Shown: positions 11,897 to 20,782, numbered from the stretch's first letter. The stretch: 64,000 nt of DNA from WTFY01 sp965203725 (GCA_965203725.1 CBDBDH010000001.1:124001-188000), one strand, 5' to 3'. Notes: generated from the letters alone by a model not told the origin. Translations and numbers: made by a program.

Positions 11897-11926
11897 ATAA
11901 TTGCAGCACTGTGCAGAAATTGTCAA
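11897..11926 (-). promoter_or_regulatory. Candidate sigma70 promoter of hrcA
   Basis: TTGACA (11921-11926 on the minus strand), an 18-bp spacer and AATTAT (11897-11902), about 58 nt before the hrcA start. The -35 is consensus and the -10 imperfect. Confidence 0.5.
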
Positions 11927-12022
11927 GGAGATGTTGGACGGGCCATTCAGCCTGGTTTGTTGGACTAGTGCGCTTGCTGAATCCGTGATAGCTTTTGGCT
12001 CATCCAGACACGGGACAGGACT

Positions 12023-12913
12023 GTGAGCATCTTTACCAACATAGGGATCATCTCCAAACCGGATGATCCGCTGATTTCGGATACCGTGCGGTCCCTGTAC
12101 CGCTACCTGTCCGAACGGTCCCTGCATATCTCCGTCGATGACGTGACCGCCGCATTGATTGACCAGTATTCGGTCGGCGCCAGCAGTTCGGAAGAGATTG
12201 CCCAGAGCAGCAACCTCGTGATCGTGGTGGGCGGCGACGGCACGCTGCTGTATGCCGCTCACAGCATGATCGAGAAAGGCATCCCGCTGCTGGGCGTCAA
12301 CCTCGGGCGCCTGGGGTTTCTTGCAGAAGTCAGTCCGGAAGACATGGAGCGGGAACTGGATGCGATCCTCGCAGGCAAGTTCATCGAGGAACGCCGCTTC
12401 GTGCTGCAGACCACCCTGGTGCGTGGCGGTGAGACCCACCACGTGGCCCATGCGGTCAACGACGTCGTCGTGCATGCCATGCAGATGGTGCGGATGATCG
12501 AAATCGAAACCCGCGTGGATGGCCAGCACCTCGATACCCTGCGCGCCGACGGGTATATCGTGTCGACCCCGACCGGCTCGACCGCCTATGCGCTGTCGGG
12601 CGGGGGACCCATTCTTCACCCGAACCTCGGGGCCATCGTGCTGGTCCCGATCTGTCCGCATACCCTGAGCAACCGGCCCATCGTGGTCGACGCCAACAGC
12701 CGCATCGAGCTGGTACTGGCAAAACAGAATCCGCGCCACTCGGCACTGGCTTCCGTGGACGGGCAGATCAACCTCGATTTCGAGCCGGGGGACCTTCTTG
12801 TCATTCAAAAGGCCAGGCATGAACTGCACCTGATCCAGCCACGCAACTACGACTACTTCAACGTGCTGCAGGAAAAACTGCGCTGGAACGCGGCACCGCG
12901 CGGCAAGAAGTAG
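12023..12913 (+). CDS. nadK: NAD kinase
   Basis: Phosphorylates NAD to NADP. The 296-residue protein has the diagnostic GGDGT motif (VVGGDGTLLYAA, about 73-84), LGVNLGRLGFLAE, and the glycine-rich TPTGSTAYALSGGGPILHP. The start is a GTG (12023) preceded by AGGA. It is divergent from hrcA, a common arrangement with grpE/hrcA in gammaproteobacteria, and is followed after 22 bp by recN, so nadK-recN-bamE form one plus-strand unit. Confidence 0.97.
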   Translation: MSIFTNIGIISKPDDPLISDTVRSLYRYLSERSLHISVDDVTAALIDQYSVGASSSEEIAQSSNLVIVVGGDGTLLYAAHSMIEKGIPLLGVNLGRLGFLAEVSPEDMERELDAILAGKFIEERRFVLQTTLVRGGETHHVAHAVNDVVVHAMQMVRMIEIETRVDGQHLDTLRADGYIVSTPTGSTAYALSGGGPILHPNLGAIVLVPICPHTLSNRPIVVDANSRIELVLAKQNPRHSALASVDGQINLDFEPGDLLVIQKARHELHLIQPRNYDYFNVLQEKLRWNAAPRGKK

Positions 12914-12935
12914 CCTGCGGGTCCCGGCAGGAATC

Positions 12936-14621
12936 ATGCTCAAGTCCATCTATATCCGCAATTTTGCGATCATCGACGAACTGGAACTGGACTTTCATTC
13001 CGGCATGAGTGTGCTCACGGGAGAAACGGGCACCGGTAAATCCATCATCATCGATGCACTGAACCTGGCGCTCGGCAGCCGGGCGGACGGTTCCATGGCG
13101 CGCAACCCGGACCAGTCGGTGGAAATCGCGTTGACACTCGATGCCAGCGGGAGGGAAGCGGCCCTGGACTGGCTGGGTGAACATGGCCTGGAGACGGGGG
13201 GTGCGCATTGTGTACTGCGCAGAGTCATCTCGACGGACGGCAAGTCCCGGGCCTACATCAACGGCTCGCCCGGTCCGGTCATGCAGTTGCGAAGCCTCGG
13301 CGAGCTGTTCGTGGACATCTACGGCCAGCACGAGTGCCAGTCGCTGATCCACCGGGACAAGCAGCGCGCCCTGCTGGACGGCTTCGCCGGCAATGAAGCC
13401 GCGACAGACGAGCTGGCCGCGCTTTTCCGAAGCTGGCAGGACCTTGGCAGGCAGCTCAGGGAAGTCGAGCAAAGCCATGAAAGCGCACATGCGCACCTGG
13501 AGCTGTTGCGTTACCAGTACCAGGAACTGGAGCAGCTGGGCCTGGAAGACGGGGAATACGAAACCCTGGATGCCCGCCACATCCAGCTGAGTCATGCGAA
13601 AGAGCTGCGTGAGGGCAGCATGCGCATTTCGGACCGGCTGGCCGGAGAGGGCGATGACAAGGTCTTCGATACGCTCGGACAACTGCTGGTCGAGCTGGAG
13701 AAACTCAGCGCCACCGACCCGGCGCTCAAGGGTCTCCTGGAAGACCTGCAGGGAATCCAGATCCAGCTGGGCGAAGCCGCGGGCGGCCTGCGCAGCTACT
13801 CGGAACAGACTTCCACAGACCCGCAGGAACTGCAGGTCGTCGAGGAACGGATCTCGATGATCGAGGAGATCGCGCGCAAGCACAGGATCAAGGCGGATGA
13901 GCTGGCAGCCCTGCACCGCACCCTCGCGGAAAAACTGCAAACCCTGGAAAGCCGTCACGTGGACCCCGAGGAGCTTCGCAACGCACTGCGGGAAATCGAG
14001 CAGCGCTACCGCGCGCTGGCTGGACAGATCAGCGCAAAGAGAAAGGCCTCAGCCAGCATCCTGAACAAGAAAATTACCGATGCCATGCAGACGCTCGGCA
14101 TGCAGGGGGGGCACTTCCGGATCGAGGTCCGGCCCCGCACCCCGGCGGAACCGACGTCCCACGGACTGGACGAGCTGCAGTTTCTGGTCAGTACCAATCC
14201 CGGCCAGGAACTGCGTCCCCTGAAGAAGGTGGCCTCGGGAGGCGAGCTGTCCCGGCTGAGTCTTGCCATACAGATCACCACGGCCAACAATCTCGCCATT
14301 CCGACCCTGATCTTCGACGAGGTGGATACGGGAGTCGGTGGCGCCACGGCTGAAATCGTCGGCAAACACCTGCATGAACTGAGCTACAATGCACAGGTGT
14401 TCTGCGTCACCCACCTGGCCCAGGTCGCAGCCCAGGCGGACCACCACTACAAGGTGGACAAATGCGGGCACGACACCTCGATCCGGACCGAAATCTCCCA
14501 GCTGCGGGAACAGGCCCGCATCGATGAACTGGCGCGCATGCTTGGCGGCATCAAGATGACCCGCCACACACAGGAGCATGCCAAGGAGATGCTGCAACAG
14601 GGAAAACGGCGATCGGCATGA
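12936..14621 (+). CDS. recN: DNA repair protein RecN
   Basis: SMC-like ATPase acting in double-strand-break repair. The 561-residue protein has the N-terminal ATPase half with Walker A (TGETGTGKSIIIDAL, about 27-41) and the YGQHECQSL segment. A long coiled-coil middle (about 165-370) follows. The C-terminal half has the ABC signature VASGGELSRLSLAI and Walker B TLIFDEVDTGVGG. The last four bases overlap the bamE start (ATGA), implying coupled translation. I saw no LexA-type box in the short upstream gap. Confidence 0.97.
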   Translation: MLKSIYIRNFAIIDELELDFHSGMSVLTGETGTGKSIIIDALNLALGSRADGSMARNPDQSVEIALTLDASGREAALDWLGEHGLETGGAHCVLRRVISTDGKSRAYINGSPGPVMQLRSLGELFVDIYGQHECQSLIHRDKQRALLDGFAGNEAATDELAALFRSWQDLGRQLREVEQSHESAHAHLELLRYQYQELEQLGLEDGEYETLDARHIQLSHAKELREGSMRISDRLAGEGDDKVFDTLGQLLVELEKLSATDPALKGLLEDLQGIQIQLGEAAGGLRSYSEQTSTDPQELQVVEERISMIEEIARKHRIKADELAALHRTLAEKLQTLESRHVDPEELRNALREIEQRYRALAGQISAKRKASASILNKKITDAMQTLGMQGGHFRIEVRPRTPAEPTSHGLDELQFLVSTNPGQELRPLKKVASGGELSRLSLAIQITTANNLAIPTLIFDEVDTGVGGATAEIVGKHLHELSYNAQVFCVTHLAQVAAQADHHYKVDKCGHDTSIRTEISQLREQARIDELARMLGGIKMTRHTQEHAKEMLQQGKRRSA

Positions 14622-14986
14622 AGTGGTTGAGAACGATGGCGTGCATAGCTTGCTGCATGACGGCACTTTCGGGCTGCGAGAAGGGTCTGCTGACGATCTA
14701 CAAGATCGACGTCCAGCAGGGCAACGCGCTCAAGGCCGAGGACGTTGAGAAGATCAAGCTCGGCATGAACCGGGAACAGGTGCTGTTTGTGCTTGGCAGT
14801 CCCCTGATCGTGGACAGTTTCCACCCGGACCGGTGGGACTATGTCTACATGCTCAAGCCCGGTTACGCACAAACGCAGCGCAGCCAGCTGACCCTGATAT
14901 TTGACCGTGACAAGGTCATCGAGATGATCCGGCACGATTCAAACGCCGCCAAGGCCCCGACCGAGGATACGGAGTCCGGGGACTGA
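14618..14986 (+). CDS. bamE: Outer membrane assembly lipoprotein BamE
   Basis: Accessory lipoprotein of the BAM complex that inserts outer-membrane barrels. The 122-residue protein has a lipoprotein signal with the lipobox LSGC (cysteine about residue 20). The SmpA/OmlA fold follows (LGMNREQVLFVLGSPLIVD and DRWDYVYML). A short acidic tail follows the core domain. The gene overlaps recN by 4 bp and ends in a strong terminator. Confidence 0.95.
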   Translation: MKWLRTMACIACCMTALSGCEKGLLTIYKIDVQQGNALKAEDVEKIKLGMNREQVLFVLGSPLIVDSFHPDRWDYVYMLKPGYAQTQRSQLTLIFDRDKVIEMIRHDSNAAKAPTEDTESGD

Positions 14987-15028
14987 GGCGGGCTCCCAGC
15001 CCGGGGCACAGCCGGACTCTTATTTTTC
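14972..15028 (+). terminator. Intrinsic terminator of nadK-recN-bamE
   Basis: GAGTCCGG (14972-14979) pairs with CCGGACTC (15012-15019), enclosing an inner GGGCT/AGCCC hairpin. TTATTTTT follows on the plus strand. It overlaps the last codons of bamE and the stop codon of the convergent rnfH. Confidence 0.8.
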
Positions 15029-15319
15029 CCCTTCGGCGAGCTTGCGGCGAGCTTCGGGGGGACTCCTGTGCAGGGGCCGGTAGATTTCAACCCGGTCATG
15101 ATTTTGCAGGCGACGATCCAGCCGGACCGGGGCGCCATAGATTCCGACATTGCCTTCATGCACCCTGGCCTGCGGACAGCGGGAGACGATGCCGGATTGC
15201 TCAATGGCCTGCAGGACCGTCGTCCCGGGCGACACGGTCAGCGGGATCACTTCCTGGTGGTCCGCCTGTGCGAAGCAGACCGTGACGGATATCGGGCTAG
15301 GCCTGGCCATAGACTGCAT
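15020..15319 (-). CDS. rnfH: RnfH family ubiquitin-like protein
   Basis: A 99-residue beta-grasp protein of the RnfH/UPF0125 family, beginning MQSMARPSPISVTVCFAQ and including VSPGTTVLQAIEQSGI and YGAPVRLDRRLQNHDRVEIY. The role is not settled; it is usually encoded next to ratA, as here. The start overlaps the ratA coding end by 23 bp. An in-frame ATG at 15310 is an alternative start. The C-terminus ends in a charged stretch rather than the di-glycine used for conjugation. Confidence 0.92.
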   Translation of the reverse strand: MQSMARPSPISVTVCFAQADHQEVIPLTVSPGTTVLQAIEQSGIVSRCPQARVHEGNVGIYGAPVRLDRRLQNHDRVEIYRPLHRSPPEARRKLAEGEK

Positions 15320-15734
15320 TCGCCCTCTTCGTGAAGATCGTGATCATGCTGTTGGCCACCTGGCTGAAAATGGGCCCCAGGGTCAGTTCGAACAGGCGGT
15401 TGGAAAACTTGAACTCCATGAGCAGCTTCACATGACATGAGTGCTCATCGATTTCCTGGAACTCCCAGACCCCCGTCAGGTGTCGGAACGGGCCCTTGAC
15501 CAGGTGCAGGACAATGCTGCGATCACGGACGAGTTCATTGCGCGTGGTCAGCGAGGCACGGAGTGCCCCCTTGGCAAAATGCAGGGTGGCCTGCTTGACA
15601 TGCTCACTGGCCTCGATGACGTCACTGTCAACGCACCAGGTCACAAACTCGGGATAGGCCTCGATGTCGTTGACCAGCGCGTACATCTGGGACGCCGAAT
15701 GGTGCAACCGTGCACTGCGTTGAATGCGGGTCAT
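15297..15734 (-). CDS. ratA: RatA family START-like protein
   Basis: A 145-residue member of the RatA/Coq10 START-like superfamily. The E. coli protein has been described as a toxin blocking 70S ribosome formation, and homologues bind ubiquinone; which applies here is unknown. Recognisable segments are YALVNDIEAYPEFVTWC, LVKGPFRHLTGVWEFQEI and LTLGPIFSQVANSMI. The ATG at 15734 gives the family start MTRIQRSARL; a 34-residue upstream extension overlaps the neighbouring transporter and is rejected. Confidence 0.94.
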   Translation of the reverse strand: MTRIQRSARLHHSASQMYALVNDIEAYPEFVTWCVDSDVIEASEHVKQATLHFAKGALRASLTTRNELVRDRSIVLHLVKGPFRHLTGVWEFQEIDEHSCHVKLLMEFKFSNRLFELTLGPIFSQVANSMITIFTKRANAVYGQA

Positions 15735-15760
15735 GCGAAGGAACTGCAGTTTCCAGGGAC

Positions 15761-17140
15761 TCAGACCATACCGAGCGCATGCAGGAATATCAAAACCACC
15801 CCCAGCGGGGCGATGTAGCGCGCCAGGAAGCGCCACAGGCGATAGACCGCAGGATGCCGGATGCGAAGTTCGCTCCGACGCGAGGACTCGCCCATGACCC
15901 AGGCCGCGAACAGGCAGATCAGGATCCCGCCCAGCGGCAGCATGATATTGGACGTCAGGTAATCCAGCAGATCAAAGAATGACTTGCCCTCAAGGGCCGT
16001 GCCGTCGAACAGCCGGACCCGTGTCCAGTGATTGAAGGAAAGTACCGTGCCGACCCCGAGCGTCCAGGCAATCAGGCCGCAGACCAGGGAAGCGCGGACA
16101 CGGGTGAACGAGAACCTCTCCACCATCCAGGCCACGGCGGGTTCGATCAGTGAAATGGCCGAGGTCCAGGCCGCGAATACCAGCAAGACGAAAAACAGGA
16201 GTCCGAACAGGGTGCCGCCCGGCATGTGTCCAAAGGCAAGCGGCAGGGTATTGAAAATCAGCCCCGGACCCTGCCCTGCCTCAAGCCCGTTGGCGAACAC
16301 GATCGGGAAAATTGCCAGCCCGGCCAGTATCGCAATCAGGGTGTCCGTGAGCGCCACCTGCATGCTCGTACTGGCGATCGACGCATCTTCGGGCAGGTAG
16401 GAGCCGTACATCATGATCGCGCCCATGCCGAGACTCAGGGTGAAAAACGCCTGGCCCATGGCCTTGAGTACCACATCCGGCGTGATCCTGGAGAAGTCGG
16501 GGGCAAACAGAAATTTCAGCCCGCCAAGAAAATCCCCGGCGATGACCGCGTACACGACCATGACCGCGATCAGCAGGAACAGGCCGGGCATCAGGAACCG
16601 TATGGCCGCTTCCAGTCCGCGGCGCACTCCGCGCACAATGACGCCCACCGTCAGCACCATGAACAGTGTGTGCCAGAACATCAGCCTCCACGGATCAGCG
16701 ACCAGGCGGTTGAACAGTTCACCCACTCCCTGTGCAGATATTCCGGTGAACGAGCCGCGGGCCGCCTCCACCGCGTAGGCCAGCGTCCAGCCTGCGATGA
16801 CACTGTAGTAGGAGAGGATCAGGAACCCCGCCAGCATGCCCATCACCCCCAGCAGACCCCACAAGGTACTCCGGCCTTCCTCCCTGGCAATCGTGCGCAT
16901 GGTGTTGATCGGGCTGCTCCGGCCCCTTCGCCCCAGCAGCACCTCCGACATCATTACGGGCAGGCCAAGCAATGCGATACAGATGAAATACAGCAGCACG
17001 AATGCGCCACCGCCGCCGTCGCCCGCCATGTACGGAAATTTCCATACGTTGCCGAGCCCGACGGCCGAACCGGCCGCAGCCAGCACGAACACGAACCGGG
17101 ACGACCAGTACCCGTGGATAGATGTTCTTGTCGCAGTCAC
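15761..17140 (-). CDS. Sodium-dependent neurotransmitter-symporter (NSS/SNF) family transporter
   Basis: An inner-membrane symporter of 459 residues with about twelve predicted membrane helices. It has the NSS fingerprint in helix 1 (GSAVGLGNVWKFPY, about 25-38), where LeuT-type proteins bind sodium and the amine or amino acid. Later motifs include GMGAIMMYGSYL and TSAISLIEP. Bacterial members import amino acids with sodium; the substrate cannot be read from sequence. The gene ends 26 bp before ratA. Confidence 0.93.
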   Translation of the reverse strand: MTATRTSIHGYWSSRFVFVLAAAGSAVGLGNVWKFPYMAGDGGGGAFVLLYFICIALLGLPVMMSEVLLGRRGRSSPINTMRTIAREEGRSTLWGLLGVMGMLAGFLILSYYSVIAGWTLAYAVEAARGSFTGISAQGVGELFNRLVADPWRLMFWHTLFMVLTVGVIVRGVRRGLEAAIRFLMPGLFLLIAVMVVYAVIAGDFLGGLKFLFAPDFSRITPDVVLKAMGQAFFTLSLGMGAIMMYGSYLPEDASIASTSMQVALTDTLIAILAGLAIFPIVFANGLEAGQGPGLIFNTLPLAFGHMPGGTLFGLLFFVLLVFAAWTSAISLIEPAVAWMVERFSFTRVRASLVCGLIAWTLGVGTVLSFNHWTRVRLFDGTALEGKSFFDLLDYLTSNIMLPLGGILICLFAAWVMGESSRRSELRIRHPAVYRLWRFLARYIAPLGVVLIFLHALGMV

Positions 17141-17251
17141 CAGTGCACTGTCATCCCTTCGCCAAAGCCAACGGCTGCCACCGCCCTTCTATACTATAGC
17201 GGTCAGCCGATCTTTTGAACGCACCCTGAATGAATTCATTACAATACCCGC

Positions 17252-17725
17252 ATGCCCAAATCCAAGCTTCAACCGAACCCCCGCATTGCAGTCAACAAGA
17301 AAGCCCGCCACGATTACTTCATTGTCGAACAACTGGAAGCGGGACTGGTCCTTGAGGGCTGGGAGGTCAAAAGCCTGCGGGAAAAAAGCATCCAGCTCAA
17401 GGAGAGCTATGTCCTGGTCCGGGACATGCAGGCCTGGCTGCTAGGCGCCCATATTGCCCCACTGGTCACGGCTTCCACCCACAAGGCGGTGGACCCGACC
17501 CGAACCCGGAAACTTCTTCTGCACAGGGGCGAAATTGCCAAGCTGGTGGGCGCGGTGGAGCGAAAAGGCTACACCATCATCCCCTTGTCCATGTACTGGA
17601 AAAAAGGTGTCGCCAAGCTGGAGATTGCCGTGGCAAAAGGCAAGCACAAGCAAGACCGCCGTGCAAGCATCAAGGAGCGGGACTGGAAACGCGACCAGCA
17701 GCGACTGCTGAAAAATGCAAAGTAG
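17252..17725 (+). CDS. smpB: SsrA-binding protein SmpB
   Basis: Partner of tmRNA in rescue of stalled ribosomes. The 157-residue protein has NKKARHDYFIVEQLEAGLVL, the conserved GWEVKSLREKSIQLKESYV and the basic C-terminal tail (about 130-157) that enters the decoding site. No ssrA/tmRNA gene follows it in this window; only a short GC-rich inverted stretch lies beyond the stop. Confidence 0.97.
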   Translation: MPKSKLQPNPRIAVNKKARHDYFIVEQLEAGLVLEGWEVKSLREKSIQLKESYVLVRDMQAWLLGAHIAPLVTASTHKAVDPTRTRKLLLHRGEIAKLVGAVERKGYTIIPLSMYWKKGVAKLEIAVAKGKHKQDRRASIKERDWKRDQQRLLKNAK

Positions 17726-17773
17726 GGGCCGGGGCCGGTCCGGCGCCCTGCTGAAGGTGATGCAGTATGCCGG

Positions 17774-17980
17774 TCAGTTCACGCCGCAGTTGAACACTCC
17801 GGAGGCAGCCGCAGACTGCATCCCTGCAACGCATTCTTCATAGGAACCAAATTCCATGTGTACGGCCTCATCGCCGGAGCCTGTTGCACCAAACCACTTG
17901 GACCTTACATTGTCTTCACCACACCCGGCAACGGCTAGGAAACTGATCAGCAGCACACATGCCAAAGGCTTTTGTCTCAT
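17774..17980 (-). CDS. Small predicted lipoprotein
   Basis: A 68-residue protein beginning MRQKPLACVLLISFLAVAGC, a compact lipoprotein signal with lipobox VAGC. The mature peptide of about 49 residues has two further cysteines (YEECVAG and FNCGVN), possibly one disulfide. The ATG at 17980 is preceded by a GAGGGGG element; a 30-residue upstream extension is not needed. I do not recognise a family. Lipidation is inferred from the signal alone. Confidence 0.6.
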   Translation of the reverse strand: MRQKPLACVLLISFLAVAGCGEDNVRSKWFGATGSGDEAVHMEFGSYEECVAGMQSAAASGVFNCGVN

Positions 17981-18279
17981 AATTATATGCCCCCTCGGAG
18001 GTTGGTCTGAACTACTACGCAGCAATGTAGCGGAAATCGGGCGGTACGGCAACCTAGTGTAGCGTCCCATGAGTGCGGGGCAGGATGATGTGGATGTTCA
18101 CTCTCCCGATGAGGTTGCCCATGGTGCGCCTTGCCCCGCCCGTGGCTCTCAACGGCAAAGGGCACAGCCGGCTGCTCAGGATCGCCCGCTCGCACACCCC
18201 GGCACACGCGCTCGTGAAGATCGTGCTGGCCTGTGCCGAAGGCAAGCCCAGCGCCTGGTACAGGCTCAGAGCTGACAGA
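17981..18279. other. Intergenic stretch between two small exported-protein genes
   Basis: About 300 bp. Short frames exist on both strands but none has a convincing ribosome-binding site or recognisable product. GCGGGGCA near 18076 and TGCCCCGC near 18134 form a distant inverted repeat. No tRNA or terminator was seen. Confidence 0.4.
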
Positions 18280-18591
18280 TCAGCAGCTCGCGACTTTCAG
18301 ATACCCGTTGCAGTTGACCACTCTTCCCGCATCGCCCAGGCCCACGCTGAAGGTCGACGATACGTCAAAGGTGGAGGACCCCGTAGAACGGCACCTGACA
18401 TCAAACGAGCACATATTATCAGCTATACGCACGGCGTCCATGGTGCAACTGCTGGCAGCACCCGAGTCTGCAAAAGCTCCACTGCACTCGAGCTTCGTGG
18501 GCGCCGGCGGCGGGCCTCCGCCGGACATTGCCGGGTTTGCAGCCATGACTGCCAGTACAGGCAGCATGATCGAAAAGAATAATCTGTACAT
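18280..18591 (-). CDS. Small secreted cysteine-rich hypothetical protein
   Basis: A 103-residue protein starting MYRLFFSIMLPVLAVMAANP with a Sec signal peptide, probably cleaved near PAMS at about 20-24. The mature part has six cysteines (LEC, SSC, NMC, VRC, VNC and C-terminal ASC), consistent with three disulfides, and a Ser/Thr-rich middle (GSSTFDVSSTFSVG). The AGGAG element 7 bp before the ATG at 18591 fixes the start. No family is recognised. A periplasmic or secreted location is inferred. Confidence 0.6.
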   Translation of the reverse strand: MYRLFFSIMLPVLAVMAANPAMSGGGPPPAPTKLECSGAFADSGAASSCTMDAVRIADNMCSFDVRCRSTGSSTFDVSSTFSVGLGDAGRVVNCNGYLKVASC

Positions 18592-18710
18592 GATAATCTC
18601 CTTGCACGACCGGGTCGAAATTCCGGCATGCCATGCTTTACACCCAGTGATCCAACTCAACGTAGCACAAGCTGCACCTTGCCTTCAACTTCCGTTACCG
18701 GCTCACAGGC

Positions 18711-19427
18711 TCAGGGACCGGACTCACCCGGCCACGCACAGTCGAATTCACTCTCCTGGCGAATTTTTTCCAGCAAGGCTTCGTGTGCCGCCAGCTCCTC
18801 TGCGCTGGCCTGGATCACACGCAAGCTTGAACGGGGTCCTGTCGACTGCCGGGCCGCCAGTCGCCGTTTTGCTGCCTGCTCGGACTCCGTGCTGAGGCCC
18901 AGCACCGACTGTCCTCCCGTCATCACCAGGTAGACGTCGGCCAGGATCTGGGCATCCAGCAGCGCCCCGTGGTAGGTGCGTGCAGAATTATCGATTTCGT
19001 AGCGCTTGCACAGGGCATCCAGGCTGTTTTTCTGTCCCGGGTGCAGCTTGCGGGCCAGCTCCAGCGTGTCGTTCACGATGCAGTAACTGCCGATATCGGT
19101 AATCTCGTGGCTGGCCAGCGACAACTCGGCGTTGATGAATCCGACATCGAAGCTGGCATTGTGGATGACGAGCTCGGCCCCTTCCACGAAATGGAGAAAA
19201 TCATCGACGATGCTGGCGAACTCGGGCTTGCCGGCAAGAAACTCCCGGGTAATCCCATGCACCTGCAACGCCCCCTCGTCAATATCACGTCCCGGGTTCA
19301 AAAACTGGTGAAACGTCCTGCCGGTAATCCGGCGATGCAGGACTTCCACACATCCAATCTCGATCATGCGGTGCCCCTGCGCGACCTCGAGACCTGTGGT
19401 TTCCGTATCCAGAACAACCTGTCGCAT
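18711..19427 (-). CDS. dnaQ: DNA polymerase III subunit epsilon (proofreading exonuclease)
   Basis: The 3'-5' proofreading exonuclease of the replicative polymerase. The 238-residue protein has DEDDh motifs: ExoI DTETTGL (7-13), ExoII IHNASFDVGF (about 96-105) and ExoIII YHGALLDAQILADVY with its His-Asp pair (about 156-170). A C-terminal tail, which in E. coli contacts the alpha subunit, follows. It lies beside rnhA in the same orientation (33-bp gap) rather than divergent as in enterics. Confidence 0.96.
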   Translation of the reverse strand: MRQVVLDTETTGLEVAQGHRMIEIGCVEVLHRRITGRTFHQFLNPGRDIDEGALQVHGITREFLAGKPEFASIVDDFLHFVEGAELVIHNASFDVGFINAELSLASHEITDIGSYCIVNDTLELARKLHPGQKNSLDALCKRYEIDNSARTYHGALLDAQILADVYLVMTGGQSVLGLSTESEQAAKRRLAARQSTGPRSSLRVIQASAEELAAHEALLEKIRQESEFDCAWPGESGP

Positions 19428-19460
19428 GCTTCTCCTCCCGGTCCCGGCAAACCCTAATGG

Positions 19461-19901
19461 TTACGACAGCAGGGCATCAATGGCTTCATTGGCCAGCCGG
19501 TCGACCTGTTCATTTTCCGCATGTCCACTGTGCCCCTGCACCCAGTTCCAGGTGACCGTATGACGTTCGACCTGCCCGTCGAGCTGCTGCCACAGGTCCT
19601 GGTTCTTGACGGGCTTTTTCGCGGAGGTCTTCCAGCCATTGCGTTTCCAGTGGGGCAGCCATTGCTGGATGCCGTCCATCAGGTACTTTGAGTCCGTGGT
19701 AATGCGGACCGTGCACGGGCGTTTGAGTTTTTGCAGGGCGGACAAGGCCGCCTGCAGTTCCATGCGGTTGTTCGTGGTTTCCTGCGCTGCACCGTGAATC
19801 GTGGTCTCCCGCGAACCATAACGCAACAGGGCGGCCCAGCCTCCCGGGCCGGGATTGCCGCGGCAGGCGCCGTCAGTGTAGATATCGACCTGCTCGGGCA
19901 T
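19461..19901 (-). CDS. rnhA: Ribonuclease HI
   Basis: Degrades the RNA strand of RNA-DNA hybrids. The 146-residue protein carries the catalytic carboxylates in YTDGACRGNPGPGGWAALL (Asp about 10), NNRMELQAAL (Glu about 48) and TTDSKYLMDGI (Asp about 70), plus the basic-protrusion region WKRNGWKTSAKKPVKNQDLW. Its start overlaps the end of the upstream methyltransferase gene by 29 bp, so the two are co-transcribed. Confidence 0.97.
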   Translation of the reverse strand: MPEQVDIYTDGACRGNPGPGGWAALLRYGSRETTIHGAAQETTNNRMELQAALSALQKLKRPCTVRITTDSKYLMDGIQQWLPHWKRNGWKTSAKKPVKNQDLWQQLDGQVERHTVTWNWVQGHSGHAENEQVDRLANEAIDALLS

Positions 19902-20655
19902 GATTGGCTTCCCGTGCGGAGGGTTCAGCGACGTTCACCGGCAGTACCGGCTTCGGCGCGCGCCAGGGCTGTGGACGCGGTGTGAGTGTCAGCACCCGTT
20001 TTTTGGCCACGAAGACCTGCACACTGCCAAGGCGTGCAAGCCCGTACCGGCGGGCGTGGTCGAGAAACCCCAGGCGTTGCTGCACGCGCAGGTTGCGAAC
20101 GGGAGGACGCAGCCCGATGTGCCGGGTTTCCATGATCGCGAGGTCCAGCAGGGAAAACCAGTCCCTGAGGCGCCTGGCCGTATAAAAATGACCACTCCAG
20201 GGCGCCCTGCGGCTGCGCAGCAATGCCAGCTTGGCCAGACCCATCATGCTGAGCGGATTGAAGGCGATCACCACCAGATGGCCTTCGGAAATCAGCACCC
20301 TGTGCGCCTCGCGCAGGACCTGATGCGGATCGGGTGAGAAATCGAGGGTGTGCAGCAGGACCATCAGGTCGAGCGAATCATGCTGAAAGGGCAAGGCCAG
20401 GGGACTGGCCGAGACCGTACCCTGGCATGGCTCCAGGGTCATGTAGATCTTGCGGCCGATCCGGCTGCTCTGCAACAGGTCGGCCTCCCTGGACAATGCG
20501 CCGACCTGCAGTGCGTAATAACCAAACAGCCCAGGCAGCACCCGGGACAGACTGTCTTGCAGCTCCTCGTACAGATGTTCGCCGGCCGGGCTGGCATACC
20601 AGTCCTGCAGGTCCTGGATGACCTGCACCGCAGACCGTGGTTCCGATTCTTGCAT
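19873..20655 (-). CDS. Class I SAM-dependent methyltransferase, YafS-like
   Basis: A 260-residue methyltransferase-11-type protein. It has LFGYYALQVGAL near the N-terminus, ASPLALPFQHDSLDLMVLLH (motif II region, about 83-102) and REAHRVLISEGHLVVIAFNP (about 115-134). Motif I is degenerate, as in E. coli YafS-like proteins that also sit next to rnhA. The basic, proline-rich C-terminus is lineage-specific. The substrate is unknown. The gloB gene that often lies here in relatives is absent. Confidence 0.85.
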   Translation of the reverse strand: MQESEPRSAVQVIQDLQDWYASPAGEHLYEELQDSLSRVLPGLFGYYALQVGALSREADLLQSSRIGRKIYMTLEPCQGTVSASPLALPFQHDSLDLMVLLHTLDFSPDPHQVLREAHRVLISEGHLVVIAFNPLSMMGLAKLALLRSRRAPWSGHFYTARRLRDWFSLLDLAIMETRHIGLRPPVRNLRVQQRLGFLDHARRYGLARLGSVQVFVAKKRVLTLTPRPQPWRAPKPVLPVNVAEPSAREANHARAGRYLH

Positions 20656-20782
20656 CGCTTCATTCTAGCCCAAAAAGGCCACGGCTACGCAAGGTGTACA
20701 GGACGCTGGATTCGTTTACTATATGTGCCCTATAAAACCGGGTTATCAGCACTTTTGGCGGTCCCCGAATACATTTTCACCC

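Noticed and set aside
11840..12949. N-terminal extension of hrcA to 720 residues
   Set aside because: It runs antisense through nadK, and HrcA homologues begin at the MAAIEEQN start.
14049..14935. Minus-strand frames opposite recN/bamE
   Set aside because: Fully overlapped by well-supported recN and bamE; no family similarity.
17726..17773. Possible tmRNA (ssrA) after smpB
   Set aside because: The sequence begins GGGGCC but lacks the tRNA-like ends and tag reading frame, and only 48 bp separate it from the next gene.
18054..18245. Minus-strand 63-codon frame between the two small exported-protein genes
   Set aside because: No ribosome-binding site, odd composition and competing frames on both strands.
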